Shown piece by piece: positions 1-8,866 of a stretch of 64,000 nucleotides of DNA. The notes beneath the pieces were generated by a model. The model was given only the letters and a program-made list of their open reading frames with translations. It ran no database searches and was not told where the DNA came from. Position 1 is the stretch's first letter. Each line of letters opens with the position of its first letter. Position numbers and translations under genes: made by a program. The DNA lies in the NCBI RefSeq assembly GCF_900115555.1, contig NZ_FOWX01000011.1:1-64000 (forward strand), written 5' to 3'. This DNA comes from Pseudomonas borbori (GTDB lineage Bacteria; Pseudomonadota; Gammaproteobacteria; Pseudomonadales; Pseudomonadaceae).

Positions 1-2
1 AC

Positions 3-212
3 CGCGACAGCTGTGCCACGCAACTGAATGCGGCCTGGGCCGAGCTGGATCTGGCCAAGGCCGAAGGCTTTGCCGGCACCGTGAGTTATTCCAAGGCTCT
101 GTCGCTGCTGACCGCGGCGAAAACCCAGCAGCAATTCGAAAGCTACGAGGGCTGCACCAGCAAGTCAGAGCGGGCGCGCTTTTACATTCGCGAGTCGCGC
201 GCCGGCCGTTAG
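3..212 (+). CDS. C-terminal part of a small conserved protein of unknown function
   Basis: An open frame enters from the left edge and stops with TAG at 210-212, giving 69 visible residues. The start lies outside the window. The visible part is soluble, with two cysteines (near residues 3 and 50 of the fragment), and looks mostly helical (a run AAWAELDLAKAEGFAG, then YSKALSLLTAAKTQQQFESY). It resembles the small periplasmic or lipoprotein-type hypothetical proteins common in Pseudomonas, but the N-terminus that would show a lipobox is missing. Its composition matches the neighbouring genes. I do not assign a function. The following 183 bp before bcsG contain no gene that I can see. Confidence 0.6.
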   Translation, partial: RDSCATQLNAAWAELDLAKAEGFAGTVSYSKALSLLTAAKTQQQFESYEGCTSKSERARFYIRESRAGR

Positions 213-395
213 GCACACCCGGCGGTTGCGCCAGCGACCGCCTCGAGTCTCCCCGTATAAGTTCGAGCAAAAAGCCAATCGGCATTTGCCTTTTGCCAAT
301 CAGCAGCGATGCTTAACGCATGATGCAGGTTCTGCTCGCTAGGGCGATGCAGCACAAGAACCGCATGCAGCAGCATTGACTACTGGGGATTGGCT

Positions 396-2051
396 ATGCA
401 GCAAGGCAGTGCTTTGGCGTCACCGGCTGCCATGAGTTCCTGGCGTGGTTTGGGCTTGTGGAACTTCTACTTCATCACCAAGCTGGTTTTGCTCTGGTAT
501 GGCCAGTTGAATTTCCATGCCCTGGAGAATCTGGCTTTCGCCGCTTTCCTGCTGTTGCCTTTGCCACCGCAATGGCTGCATCGCTTGCGCCATCTTCTCG
601 CCATTCCGCTGGGTGGCGCCCTGTACTACTACGACAGCTGGCTGCCACCGTTCAGCCGCCTGATCGCCAATTCCGCGCAGGTCAGCCAGTTCAGTGCTGA
701 CTATATGCTGGAGTTGGCGGGTCGCTTCATCAATCCGACCTGGCTGGCCGCGGGGCTGATCCTGCTGGTCGGCTACCTGTTCGTCAGTCAGTGGCTGCGG
801 GTGACCAGCTTCACGCTGGTGGCGCTGGTGCTGGTGCTGGTGGTTGGCGATGCCAAGCTGTTCATGCCGCGGCCGGGGGCCGTGCCGGTGCCGGTACTGC
901 TGTCGACTCCTGCAAGCACCGCTCCGGTGGTCGGTGATGTGGCGCCTGCCGTGATCGATGATGCATTTCTGAACCAGACCCTGGACGACTTTTATGCGAG
1001 CCAGAGGCAGCAGGTCACGCAGTTCCCCAGCGCCTTGGCGGCCGATGCCGTGCCCATTGATGTGCTGATGTTGAATATCTGTTCCATGGCCTGGGATGAC
1101 CTGGAGGAGACCGGTTTGGTCCAGCACCCGCTGTGGGCCAAGATGGATATCCTCTTCGACGATTTTAACTCCGCGGCCACCTACAGCGGCCCGGCAGTCC
1201 TGCGCTTGTTGCGCGCCAGTTGCGGCCAGGCTTCGAATGCCGATCTGTATCGCCCCGCGGCCAAGCAATGTTTCCTGTTCGAAAACCTCAAGCAGCTGGG
1301 CTTCACCGATGGCTTGCTGCTCAACCACACCGGCCGCTTCGACAACATGCTCGGTCTGCTGCGTGACGGTGGCCGCCTGCAGGCCGCTGCTAGCCCGCTC
1401 GGCCAATTACGCCCGGCATTGACCGGGTTCGACGGCTCGCCGATCTATCGCGATCGCGAAGTGCTGACGCAGTGGTGGCAGCAGCGGCTGGATTTGGGCT
1501 CGCCGCGCGAGGCGTTGTTCTACAACTCGATCACCTTGCACGATGGCAATCGGCGGGTGGACAAGGTCACTGGCAAGGCCGTCAGCGCAGACTACAAGGT
1601 CAGTGTGCGTCAGGTGCTGGATGACCTGGACAGTTTCATCGAGCATGTGCAGGCATCTGCCAAGCCGGTGCTGCTGGTCATAGTCGCCGAGCATGGTGCG
1701 GCCCTGCGCGGTGATCTGATGCAGGTCAAGGGCATGCGCGAGATTCCCAGCCCGACGGTTACCCAGGTTCCGGCCGGACTCAAACTGATCAATGCCAAGG
1801 CGCAGTTGCCGCAGCGGCCGCTGCATATCCAGGCGCCGAGCAGTTATCAGGCCTTGTCCGAGTTGATTGCGCGGCTGGTCGATGGTGAGGCCTACCGCAA
1901 TGCGGACTTCGACCTGCTCGGTGCGACCCGGGATCTTCCGCAGCTGGATATGGTGGTGGCGGAAAACGAGGGCAGTGTGATGGTGCGCCTGCACGACGAG
2001 CACTACCTGCGCATGGAAAACCAGAGCTGGATCCCTTACCCGCAACAGTAA
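396..2051 (+). CDS. bcsG: BcsG, cellulose phosphoethanolamine transferase
   Basis: 551 aa, close to the E. coli family member (559 aa). The N-terminal third is hydrophobic with several membrane segments (about residues 20-150). The C-terminal two thirds form the periplasmic alkaline-phosphatase-fold domain. The expected catalytic set is visible: Cys229 (NICS), the nucleophile Ser264 (TYSGPA), and Glu432-His433 (AEHG), spaced as the E. coli C243/S278/E442/H443 set. The family transfers phosphoethanolamine from phosphatidylethanolamine to nascent cellulose. The ATG at 396 is chosen because GGGGA lies just upstream; a TTG at 390 would add two residues. It converges on the bcs synthase operon across a shared terminator. 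No bcsE or bcsF is adjacent. Confidence 0.95.
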   Translation: MQQGSALASPAAMSSWRGLGLWNFYFITKLVLLWYGQLNFHALENLAFAAFLLLPLPPQWLHRLRHLLAIPLGGALYYYDSWLPPFSRLIANSAQVSQFSADYMLELAGRFINPTWLAAGLILLVGYLFVSQWLRVTSFTLVALVLVLVVGDAKLFMPRPGAVPVPVLLSTPASTAPVVGDVAPAVIDDAFLNQTLDDFYASQRQQVTQFPSALAADAVPIDVLMLNICSMAWDDLEETGLVQHPLWAKMDILFDDFNSAATYSGPAVLRLLRASCGQASNADLYRPAAKQCFLFENLKQLGFTDGLLLNHTGRFDNMLGLLRDGGRLQAAASPLGQLRPALTGFDGSPIYRDREVLTQWWQQRLDLGSPREALFYNSITLHDGNRRVDKVTGKAVSADYKVSVRQVLDDLDSFIEHVQASAKPVLLVIVAEHGAALRGDLMQVKGMREIPSPTVTQVPAGLKLINAKAQLPQRPLHIQAPSSYQALSELIARLVDGEAYRNADFDLLGATRDLPQLDMVVAENEGSVMVRLHDEHYLRMENQSWIPYPQQ

Positions 2052-2054
2052 TAA

Positions 2055-2090
2055 AACAAGCCCGCATCACTGTCGTGATGCGGGCTTGTT
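2055..2090. terminator. Bidirectional terminator between bcsG and bcsC
   Basis: A 16-bp perfect inverted repeat (2055-2070 and 2075-2090) around a TGTC loop, with A- and T-rich ends on both sides. It lies between the stops of two convergent genes, so it can end both transcripts. Confidence 0.9.
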
Positions 2091-2103
2091 TGCCGCAGTG
2101 CGC

Positions 2104-5100
2104 TCAATTGAACTGGGCGTATTCCTCCAGGGGTTCCGGGGGCATCTTCAGGTCGCCATCCCAGGGGGCGAAGCTGTAGCGCAGGTAGAGCAGGGCGCCG
2201 CGTGGCTCGTAGTCGCTGCCCACCGAGCGCTCCATGCCGAGCATGCCGCCGACGAACCAGTTCGGGGTCAGTCGCCGTTCGGCGGTGAAGCTGAAGCGAT
2301 AACTGAATCCATCACTGCTGCCGCCCTCGAAGATCGGATTGCCGGCTTCGCTTTGCAGGTCGCTGCGGGTCGGGAAATAGGGCGAGTCGTCGTTGCGCGC
2401 CCAGGAGAAGCCGGTTGAAGCCTCGGCGTAGATCGACCAGTCCGCCCAGCGCTGGGCATAGTTGATCGGCACCGAGAGCGATTGATACTGCTGCGGGCTG
2501 TAATAACCGCCATGGCCGAAGGTGTAGCCGCTGAGATCCTTCTCGTAGTGCCAGTACATGGCGTTGCCACCGATCCGCAGGCGCCGGTCTGGCTCGTCGA
2601 TGATCCGGAAGTAGACCCCGGCCATCAACCGGTAGCGGTCGTTGTCCTCGACGTTCTCGCCGGTCAGGCGGTGCGCCTGCAGGCTCGACCAGATGCCGTA
2701 GCTGCCGCCTTCGTCGTAGCTCAGGCCCAGGCGGATGCCGTTGGCGCGCACGCCGCCCCAGGTTTCGCCGGTGCGCGGGTCCTCGGTGCCGGCGAAGGAC
2801 AGCAGCGAGTTGTTCAGGGCGCGGCGCGAGACGTCCAGGGTCCAGCCCAGCTTGGCCAGATCGCCTCTGATCCGTATGCCGCCGACCACATCTTCCACCG
2901 GGAAGCCCAGTGGCGTGCTGCCGATGTCCCACTCCAGGCGTTCGCTGCGCCAGCCCATGGCCAGCGCAGTGCCTTCTTCGCGCTGGTGGCGGTCGCCCTG
3001 GTCGCAGGCTTCACCGCGTTGCTGGCAGATCAGCACGCTGCCGAAGTCGTCGGCGTCGAGCAGGTTGTCGAAGCTGCCGTTATCCAGGGTCACCTGCTCG
3101 GCGCGCAGGAAACCCCGGCCGCTGCCCAGCGGGTGCGCCACTTCGGCGATCAGGTAGCCGGCCTGCAGGTCGGAGAAACCGGGTGTGCCTTTACTCTCCA
3201 GGTAGCCGTACTGCACGGTGGCGGTGGGTGCCTGATGCAGGTAGAGCTCGGCGGAGTCGCTGCGGATGCTGCGCCTGAGCCAGTCGTCTTCGCCATTGCT
3301 CCGGGTGCTATGGGTAAACGCCAGGGTGTCCTCCGGCGCCAGGGCGATGCCGCTGCTGCGCATGGCCTCGCGGTAGGCCGCCAGGGCTTCTTGTGGCTGG
3401 CCGCCGGCGAGGGCCAGGCGCCCGCTGTCGCGCCAGATCCAGGGATCTTGCGGGTCGGCGAGACGGGCCTGGGCCATGGTTTGCTCGGCCTTGGCCTGCT
3501 CTCCCAGTTGCAGCCAGAGATTGGCGATACGCCGCTGCTGGCTGGGCGAGGGGGTGGCGGGAGCGAAGGCCTCGAGACGCTGCCGAACATCGGCGTCGCG
3601 GCGCTGCTGGGCCAGTTCGATCAGGCTGAGTTCTGCTTCGCTGTTGTGCGGTTCGAGCTGCTGGGCCAGTCGGTACTGGCGCTCCGCTTCGGCTCGGTTG
3701 CCTCGCCGTTCGGCCCATTCGCCGAGTGTCAGGGGGATGGCAACCTCCTCCGGGAAGTGGCGTTGCTGCATCCTGAGGTAGTCGCTGGCCGCATGCTCAC
3801 GCCCCTGGGCGTGCATCTGGCGGGCATGCTCCATGGTCTGGCTGAAACGCAAGCGTCGATCCAGCGCGCGCATGTCGTCGTCCCACTTGGCTTTGGGCAC
3901 CTTGGCCAGGCTGTCCAGGGCTTGCTGGGGGCGATCCTGGCTGGCCAGGAACAGGCTGTGGGCGTAGCGCGAGGCCGGGTCGTAGGGGGCGCGCAGCAAC
4001 AGGCCGGCAAAACTCTGCTCGGCGGCCGGGTCGTCGAGTTGCACGCGGACCTTGGCCAGGTCGTAGGCGATCCAGGGGTTGTCCGGTTGCAGGCGCAGAG
4101 CCTGCTCGAGCAGATGCTTGGCGGTGGCCCAGCGTTGCTGGTCGCTGTGCTGTTGGGCCTGGGTGACCAACTGGGCGGCCTGCAGGCGGTTCAACTCGGG
4201 TTCGAAGCGTTGGCGCTGATCGGCGGGCAAGGTTTGGATGATTTGCCGGGCGCGTTCGGGTTGGCTGACGCTGTAGAGGTTGATCAGGCCGCGCTTGGCC
4301 GCAGCATTGTTGCGATCGCGAGCCAAGGCGGCCTGGTAGTGGCGTTCGGCGCCAGCCATGTCGCTACGCCTGGCCTGGATATTGCCCAGGCCGTTGAGTG
4401 GTTCGGGGGCATTGGGCTTGAGTTTGGCCGCCTGCTGGTAAAGCTGCTCGGCGCGTTCGAGCTTGCCCTGGTCGACGGCTGCCTCGGCCTCCTTGAGGGT
4501 GGCCCAGAAGCGTGACTCGCCGATCAGGGTTTGCCACTTGCCCAGGTTGTCGATGTTGTCCTCGTGGCTGCGGGCCTGTTCGTACAGGGCCAGGGCCTCC
4601 TGTTGCCGCCCTTGGCGCTGGCGCAGCAGACCCAGTGCGCCGAGGGTTTGCGCGTCAGTGGGGAAGCCCTTGAGCGCCAGTTGCAGGTCGCGCTCGATGG
4701 CCGGGTACGCCTGCGAGCCGCTGTCGAGCTTGCTCAGGGCGCGCTGTTTGGCCTGGAAGGAGGGGTTGGCGAGTAACCGCTCCTGTTCGGCCAGGGCTTG
4801 TCTGGCGACATCGTCGGCCTCCGGGTATTGCTTGAGGTAGCGGCGCCAGAGGGCGGCACTGCGTTCATCGACGGGAAGCCGCTCGAGGCGGTCTTGCCAG
4901 ACGCTGGCAACCCCCGCGCGTGCATAGGGGTCGCTGGCCAACTGTTCCAGATCGGCATGGGCGGCCTCGCTGTAGGGGTCGATGGCCAGGCGCTGTCTGG
5001 CCAGGGCCAGGCGGAAATTGCTGCTGTAGGGGTATTGCGCAACCAGCTCTTCCAGGCCGTGCAGAGCCCTGGTTTGGCCTTGCGCGGTGTTGGCCAGGGT

Positions 5101-5553
5101 CTGCCAGTACTCGAGCGCATGATCGCTACTGGGAAAGCCGGGTTTGAACAGGCTGTCGTAAATCACCAGCGCTTCCTCGGGGCGACCCGCGCGCGCCAGC
5201 AGGCGCGCCTGCTGCAGGCGCTCCTTGGCCTCCGGCTCGTTGATCGCCAGGTGCAGGCGGGCCAGCACCAGGGACTCGCTGTCGGGTGCGCTGCGGCTCA
5301 GGCGTTCGAGGGTGGCCTCGGCTTCGGTCAGTTGATTCTTGCGCACTTGCAGGCGAATCAGCGCCGCCAGGCCTTCGGGATCCTCGGGGTTGAGCTTGAA
5401 CAGGCGATACAGGCTCTCCTCGATCAACTCCACCTTGTTGCGCGACTCCCCGGTGCGCACCTGCTCAAGCAGCTGCAGGCGGGCTTCGCTGGTGTCGATG
5501 GCATGGGCGCTGGTACTCAGCAGCAGCAGGGCAAAGGGTAGGTGCCTGGTCAT
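2104..5553 (-). CDS. bcsC: BcsC, cellulose export TPR/outer-membrane porin
   Basis: 1149 aa (E. coli 1157). A signal peptide (MTRHLPFALLLLSTSAHA) is followed by a long array of TPR helices (about 30-790) and a C-terminal domain of about 350 residues rich in aromatic, alternating strands, ending in an outer-membrane beta-barrel. The family spans the periplasm and exports the glucan. The ATG at 5553 overlaps the bcsZ stop (ATGA) and has GAGGA six bases upstream. The ATG at 5559 would leave no spacing for that ribosome site, and the open frame upstream of it overlaps bcsZ. Last gene of the bcsRQABZC operon. Confidence 0.95.
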   Translation of the reverse strand: MTRHLPFALLLLSTSAHAIDTSEARLQLLEQVRTGESRNKVELIEESLYRLFKLNPEDPEGLAALIRLQVRKNQLTEAEATLERLSRSAPDSESLVLARLHLAINEPEAKERLQQARLLARAGRPEEALVIYDSLFKPGFPSSDHALEYWQTLANTAQGQTRALHGLEELVAQYPYSSNFRLALARQRLAIDPYSEAAHADLEQLASDPYARAGVASVWQDRLERLPVDERSAALWRRYLKQYPEADDVARQALAEQERLLANPSFQAKQRALSKLDSGSQAYPAIERDLQLALKGFPTDAQTLGALGLLRQRQGRQQEALALYEQARSHEDNIDNLGKWQTLIGESRFWATLKEAEAAVDQGKLERAEQLYQQAAKLKPNAPEPLNGLGNIQARRSDMAGAERHYQAALARDRNNAAAKRGLINLYSVSQPERARQIIQTLPADQRQRFEPELNRLQAAQLVTQAQQHSDQQRWATAKHLLEQALRLQPDNPWIAYDLAKVRVQLDDPAAEQSFAGLLLRAPYDPASRYAHSLFLASQDRPQQALDSLAKVPKAKWDDDMRALDRRLRFSQTMEHARQMHAQGREHAASDYLRMQQRHFPEEVAIPLTLGEWAERRGNRAEAERQYRLAQQLEPHNSEAELSLIELAQQRRDADVRQRLEAFAPATPSPSQQRRIANLWLQLGEQAKAEQTMAQARLADPQDPWIWRDSGRLALAGGQPQEALAAYREAMRSSGIALAPEDTLAFTHSTRSNGEDDWLRRSIRSDSAELYLHQAPTATVQYGYLESKGTPGFSDLQAGYLIAEVAHPLGSGRGFLRAEQVTLDNGSFDNLLDADDFGSVLICQQRGEACDQGDRHQREEGTALAMGWRSERLEWDIGSTPLGFPVEDVVGGIRIRGDLAKLGWTLDVSRRALNNSLLSFAGTEDPRTGETWGGVRANGIRLGLSYDEGGSYGIWSSLQAHRLTGENVEDNDRYRLMAGVYFRIIDEPDRRLRIGGNAMYWHYEKDLSGYTFGHGGYYSPQQYQSLSVPINYAQRWADWSIYAEASTGFSWARNDDSPYFPTRSDLQSEAGNPIFEGGSSDGFSYRFSFTAERRLTPNWFVGGMLGMERSVGSDYEPRGALLYLRYSFAPWDGDLKMPPEPLEEYAQFN

Positions 5554-6644
5554 GAGCATTCCTCGATTGACTGTGGTTGCAATGCGCCGCGTGGCGAGAA
5601 GCGATAGCGTCCTTCGCTCCAGCCTCGGCCGAACAAACTCAGTACATGATCGTAGTAGGCGTCCGCCTGCAGCGGTTCTGCAGCCAGGCGCGCCAGTTGT
5701 TCCTGCAGCAGGCGCGGCTGCGCGGTTCTGCTGAGTAAGGGTAGCAGCGCCGCAGAGAAGCCCGGCGGGCCATGTCCTTCGGCGCTGCCGGTCAGGCTGT
5801 CGACGCGCAGGGGTGGCCGGCCATGCTGCTGGAGGTAGTGCAGCATCGGTTGGAAGTGCTGGGCGAGGTTGGCCGCCGGCTCCTGCATGCCCGCCCACAG
5901 GTAGACGCGGATGGCATCGTAGCTGCCTTGCCAGCCACTCCTGGCCGACCCCTGCCAGTGCCCGTCGCGCCACTCGACCCAGTCGGGGGCGAAGCCCCGG
6001 GCGCTGGTTTCTTCGAGCATGCGCCGGGTCGGTTCGAGCATCGCCGCCCAGACGCTGTCCGGGTAGCGGTGGGCGAAGCTGTGCAGCAGGGGCAGGGGGG
6101 AATAGCTGGGGTTGAGGGTCCAGCGCTCCTGGCCGGTGAAACCTTCTGCCCCGGGCAGTAGCAGCGGCCCGAGTTGCGGCAACTGGGCGACCTCGTGCTG
6201 CTGGATCAGGGCCAGTTGCCGGGCCGACAGGCGTGAATAATCGGCGTGCTGCCAGAGTCTGCCGGCCTCCTGCAGGCTATAGGCCAGCCACAGGTCGGCG
6301 TCTGCCGCAGAGTTGCCGTCGAGCACCTGCCATTGCCCCTCCGGGTTACGCCCCCAGAGCCAGGCCGGCAGGTGCCGTTGCAGGTCGCCCTGGGCCAGGT
6401 TGTCTTCCAGCCAGCGCAGCAGACGCTCGAAGGTCTGCCGATCACCGGCTGCCAGGGCGAAGAACAGGGCATAGGCCTGGCCTTCCGAGGTGGTGATCGA
6501 GCGTGGGTCGCTGCTGTCGATCACCCGGCCGCCGGCATCGACGAAACGCTGCTTGAACTGCTCCCACAATGGCCACTGGCAGCCGGCGTGCGCGGCGTTG
6601 CCGAGCGGCGAAAGGACCAACAGCATGACCATCCAGACTTTCAT
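5550..6644 (-). CDS. bcsZ: BcsZ, periplasmic endo-1,4-beta-glucanase (GH8)
   Basis: 364 aa (E. coli 368). Signal peptide MKVWMVMLLVLSPLGNAAHA. GH8 hallmarks are present: Glu54 in TTSEGQAYA (general acid), the DADLW motif near 115-119, and Asp243 in SYDAIRVY, matching E55 and D243 of the E. coli enzyme. It trims or clears cellulose in the periplasm and is usually needed for normal export. The start has GAGG upstream. It begins 8 bp after the bcsB stop and overlaps bcsC by 4 bp, so translation is probably coupled. Confidence 0.95.
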   Translation of the reverse strand: MKVWMVMLLVLSPLGNAAHAGCQWPLWEQFKQRFVDAGGRVIDSSDPRSITTSEGQAYALFFALAAGDRQTFERLLRWLEDNLAQGDLQRHLPAWLWGRNPEGQWQVLDGNSAADADLWLAYSLQEAGRLWQHADYSRLSARQLALIQQHEVAQLPQLGPLLLPGAEGFTGQERWTLNPSYSPLPLLHSFAHRYPDSVWAAMLEPTRRMLEETSARGFAPDWVEWRDGHWQGSARSGWQGSYDAIRVYLWAGMQEPAANLAQHFQPMLHYLQQHGRPPLRVDSLTGSAEGHGPPGFSAALLPLLSRTAQPRLLQEQLARLAAEPLQADAYYDHVLSLFGRGWSEGRYRFSPRGALQPQSIEECS

Positions 6645-6652
6645 CACGCACC

Positions 6653-8866
6653 TCAGGCAGGGGCTTGTAGTCGGCGTTTGGCCAGCAGGCTGAGGGCGCT
6701 GAACATCGCACTGGCGATCAGTACGGCGCTCAGCGAGGCCAGAACTATCAGGAGCAGCAGGTGGTCGGCGAGGTGGTACCAGAGCAGCAGCCACCAGGGC
6801 AGGCTGCCGACATAGTAGGTGTCGCCCAGCACGGCAGTATCGATCTGCTCCCCGTGCATCAAGGTCACCGAGCCGGCAATCCTGGCGCGACGCTGGTTGT
6901 CGAGCAGGTTGCGCTCGATCAGGCTGTAGCCGCTGGCGCTGCCCGCCATCAGTGCGACCACGCTGCGCTTGTCGTCGAATGGCGACTGGAACCCGACCAG
7001 GGCTGCCAGATCGGCAGAGGCGTCGCTGATCCGCGGGGGCGCGGCACGGCTATCCGGGTGGCTCAGGCTGGCCGCGATCTGCAGGCCCAGGGCGCCCAGT
7101 TCCGGGCCTTGCTCGTTGCTGAATGCTGGCGCAACGGCGCCAATCAGGAGCAGGTCACGTTGGCTTTGCGCCGCCGCCAGCCAGTCGTCGCTGATGCTCA
7201 GGCGGGTGGCGGGGTAGCCGGTATAGGCGCCGATCCGGCCAATGATCGCCAGCAGCAGCGACAGCTCGGCCTGGCTCGGCTGGGGCGGCATCAGTACCAG
7301 GGTCTGCGAGAGGTCGGCGACACGGCTGTAGGGGTAACCGGTTTCGGCAAAGGCCTGCAGGTCGGGCATCGCCTTGTAGTGATGGAAGGCCGAAAAGTCG
7401 ATGCTGGAATCAGGGTCTATCGCCGCCTGGATGTTCATCGGCAGGCTGGTGGCGCAGTTGTCGGCATAGGCGCAGCCGGGCAAGGCATTGAAGCTGAAGT
7501 TCATGCGCAGTTCGTTGTGCGGGCCGACGAGCTGGGCCGGGATCATCAGGCGCTTGCTGCCGGGCTGCTGGGTGAGCAGGGGCAGGTTTTGCTGGGCCAG
7601 GCCGGCGATTTTTCCAGGCGCCGGGTCGTTGAGGGGGAAGGCCTGGACGAAATGGTCGTTGATGCTGATGCTGAGCAGCGAGGAGTCCTTCTGCAGCGGC
7701 GGCGTATAGCGGTAGCGCAGATCCAGGGGGACTCCCGGGCTACGCCAGATGAACAGATCCGCCGGCACCCTCAGGGTCAGGCTCAGGGGCGGTGGCACCA
7801 GGCCGCTCGCCTGCAGTTGCATGGGGTTGTCGAGCAGTTCGCTGAAGCGTGTGGGGCCATCGCTTTTCACCCACTTGGGCGCATCGTAGGGCTTTCTCGG
7901 CGGGGCTTCGGGGATGTTGCGCAGGGTGCTCGAAGGCCCTTTCAGGCTGTTGCTGCCCAGGACAAGTGCGCGGACGGCAGCCAGTACCTGCTGGTCGTCC
8001 TCACCCAGGATCAGGAGCAGTTTGGCGAAGGGTGCGCTCGGATGGTCAATGATGGCCAGGGTGGGGGCGCTGACCCTGGGGTAATCCTTGAGGAACGCCG
8101 GGCGTTGTTGGTTGCTGGCAAACACCACCGCCGAACGGTTGGCCGGCAAGCCGCCGAAGGAGACGGGGAAGGAGGCACCGCGCCAACTGCTGTGGATGCC
8201 GAACCAGGAGGCGAGCACGGCGGCGGCGGTCTGCTGGGTCGGGCTGGGCGCGCGGCTGAACACGAACGGCAGCAGCAGGGGCGCCTTGTCGCGGTGGTCG
8301 AAGAATGGCTCCGGGAGAATGGCCAGGTCGTTGCTGGCCTTGAGCCGCAGGACGTTGAGCTGCAATTGGCTCTTGGCACTGAAGTCCAGCCACAGGCTGG
8401 CGTGCATGGGGTCCTCGGGCGCGGTGTCGTTGCTGCCCACCAGCTCGAAGCGCAGGTGATTGAAGTCGCGAATGAAGCTGGTGTCCAGCGCGAGCGTGCG
8501 CTCGACCTCCTGGCCGAGTTCCTCCTCAAGGATCGGCAGCACGCCCATCAGTTCGTCATTGAGGTACACCTTGACGTGCGAGCGTTTGGCGTTCAACGCC
8601 GGGGAGGGGGTGTAGAACAACTGCAGTTCGGCGGCCTCGATCAGCTCGTCGCTGCGCACGCCGAACTCGGCATAGAGGTGGCGCAACATGTTGCGCAGCA
8701 ATAGCACGCCGGGTGAAGACAGCTCGCTGAGACCGAGGCTGCGCTGGTAGGTGCCTGGCGGCGTCGCCTCCGTTGCGGCTGGCTCTGGCGCCGCCAAGGC
8801 GCTGTTGGCGATCAGCAGCGCGGCGATAAACATGAGCACGCAACGGAAAAAATACTGGATATTCAT
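6653..8866 (-). CDS. bcsB: BcsB, periplasmic subunit of cellulose synthase
   Basis: 737 aa. Signal peptide (MNIQYFFRCVLMFIAALLIANS...), then a large periplasmic region of alternating carbohydrate-binding-like and flavodoxin-like domains typical of BcsB. A C-terminal transmembrane helix (about 700-730, LLLLIVLASLSAVLIASAMF) docks onto BcsA. The protein guides the polymer across the periplasm. The start ATG overlaps the bcsA stop (ATGA) with AGGG upstream. The reading frame is open further upstream, but that part overlaps bcsA and is not needed. Confidence 0.95.
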   Translation of the reverse strand: MNIQYFFRCVLMFIAALLIANSALAAPEPAATEATPPGTYQRSLGLSELSSPGVLLLRNMLRHLYAEFGVRSDELIEAAELQLFYTPSPALNAKRSHVKVYLNDELMGVLPILEEELGQEVERTLALDTSFIRDFNHLRFELVGSNDTAPEDPMHASLWLDFSAKSQLQLNVLRLKASNDLAILPEPFFDHRDKAPLLLPFVFSRAPSPTQQTAAAVLASWFGIHSSWRGASFPVSFGGLPANRSAVVFASNQQRPAFLKDYPRVSAPTLAIIDHPSAPFAKLLLILGEDDQQVLAAVRALVLGSNSLKGPSSTLRNIPEAPPRKPYDAPKWVKSDGPTRFSELLDNPMQLQASGLVPPPLSLTLRVPADLFIWRSPGVPLDLRYRYTPPLQKDSSLLSISINDHFVQAFPLNDPAPGKIAGLAQQNLPLLTQQPGSKRLMIPAQLVGPHNELRMNFSFNALPGCAYADNCATSLPMNIQAAIDPDSSIDFSAFHHYKAMPDLQAFAETGYPYSRVADLSQTLVLMPPQPSQAELSLLLAIIGRIGAYTGYPATRLSISDDWLAAAQSQRDLLLIGAVAPAFSNEQGPELGALGLQIAASLSHPDSRAAPPRISDASADLAALVGFQSPFDDKRSVVALMAGSASGYSLIERNLLDNQRRARIAGSVTLMHGEQIDTAVLGDTYYVGSLPWWLLLWYHLADHLLLLIVLASLSAVLIASAMFSALSLLAKRRLQAPA

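Noticed and set aside
2482..4515. Long open frame of 677 codons on + opposite bcsC
   Set aside because: Frame of high-GC shadow type (Ala/Gly/Val/Gln/Leu-rich, no domains, no ribosome site) inside a well-supported bcsC.
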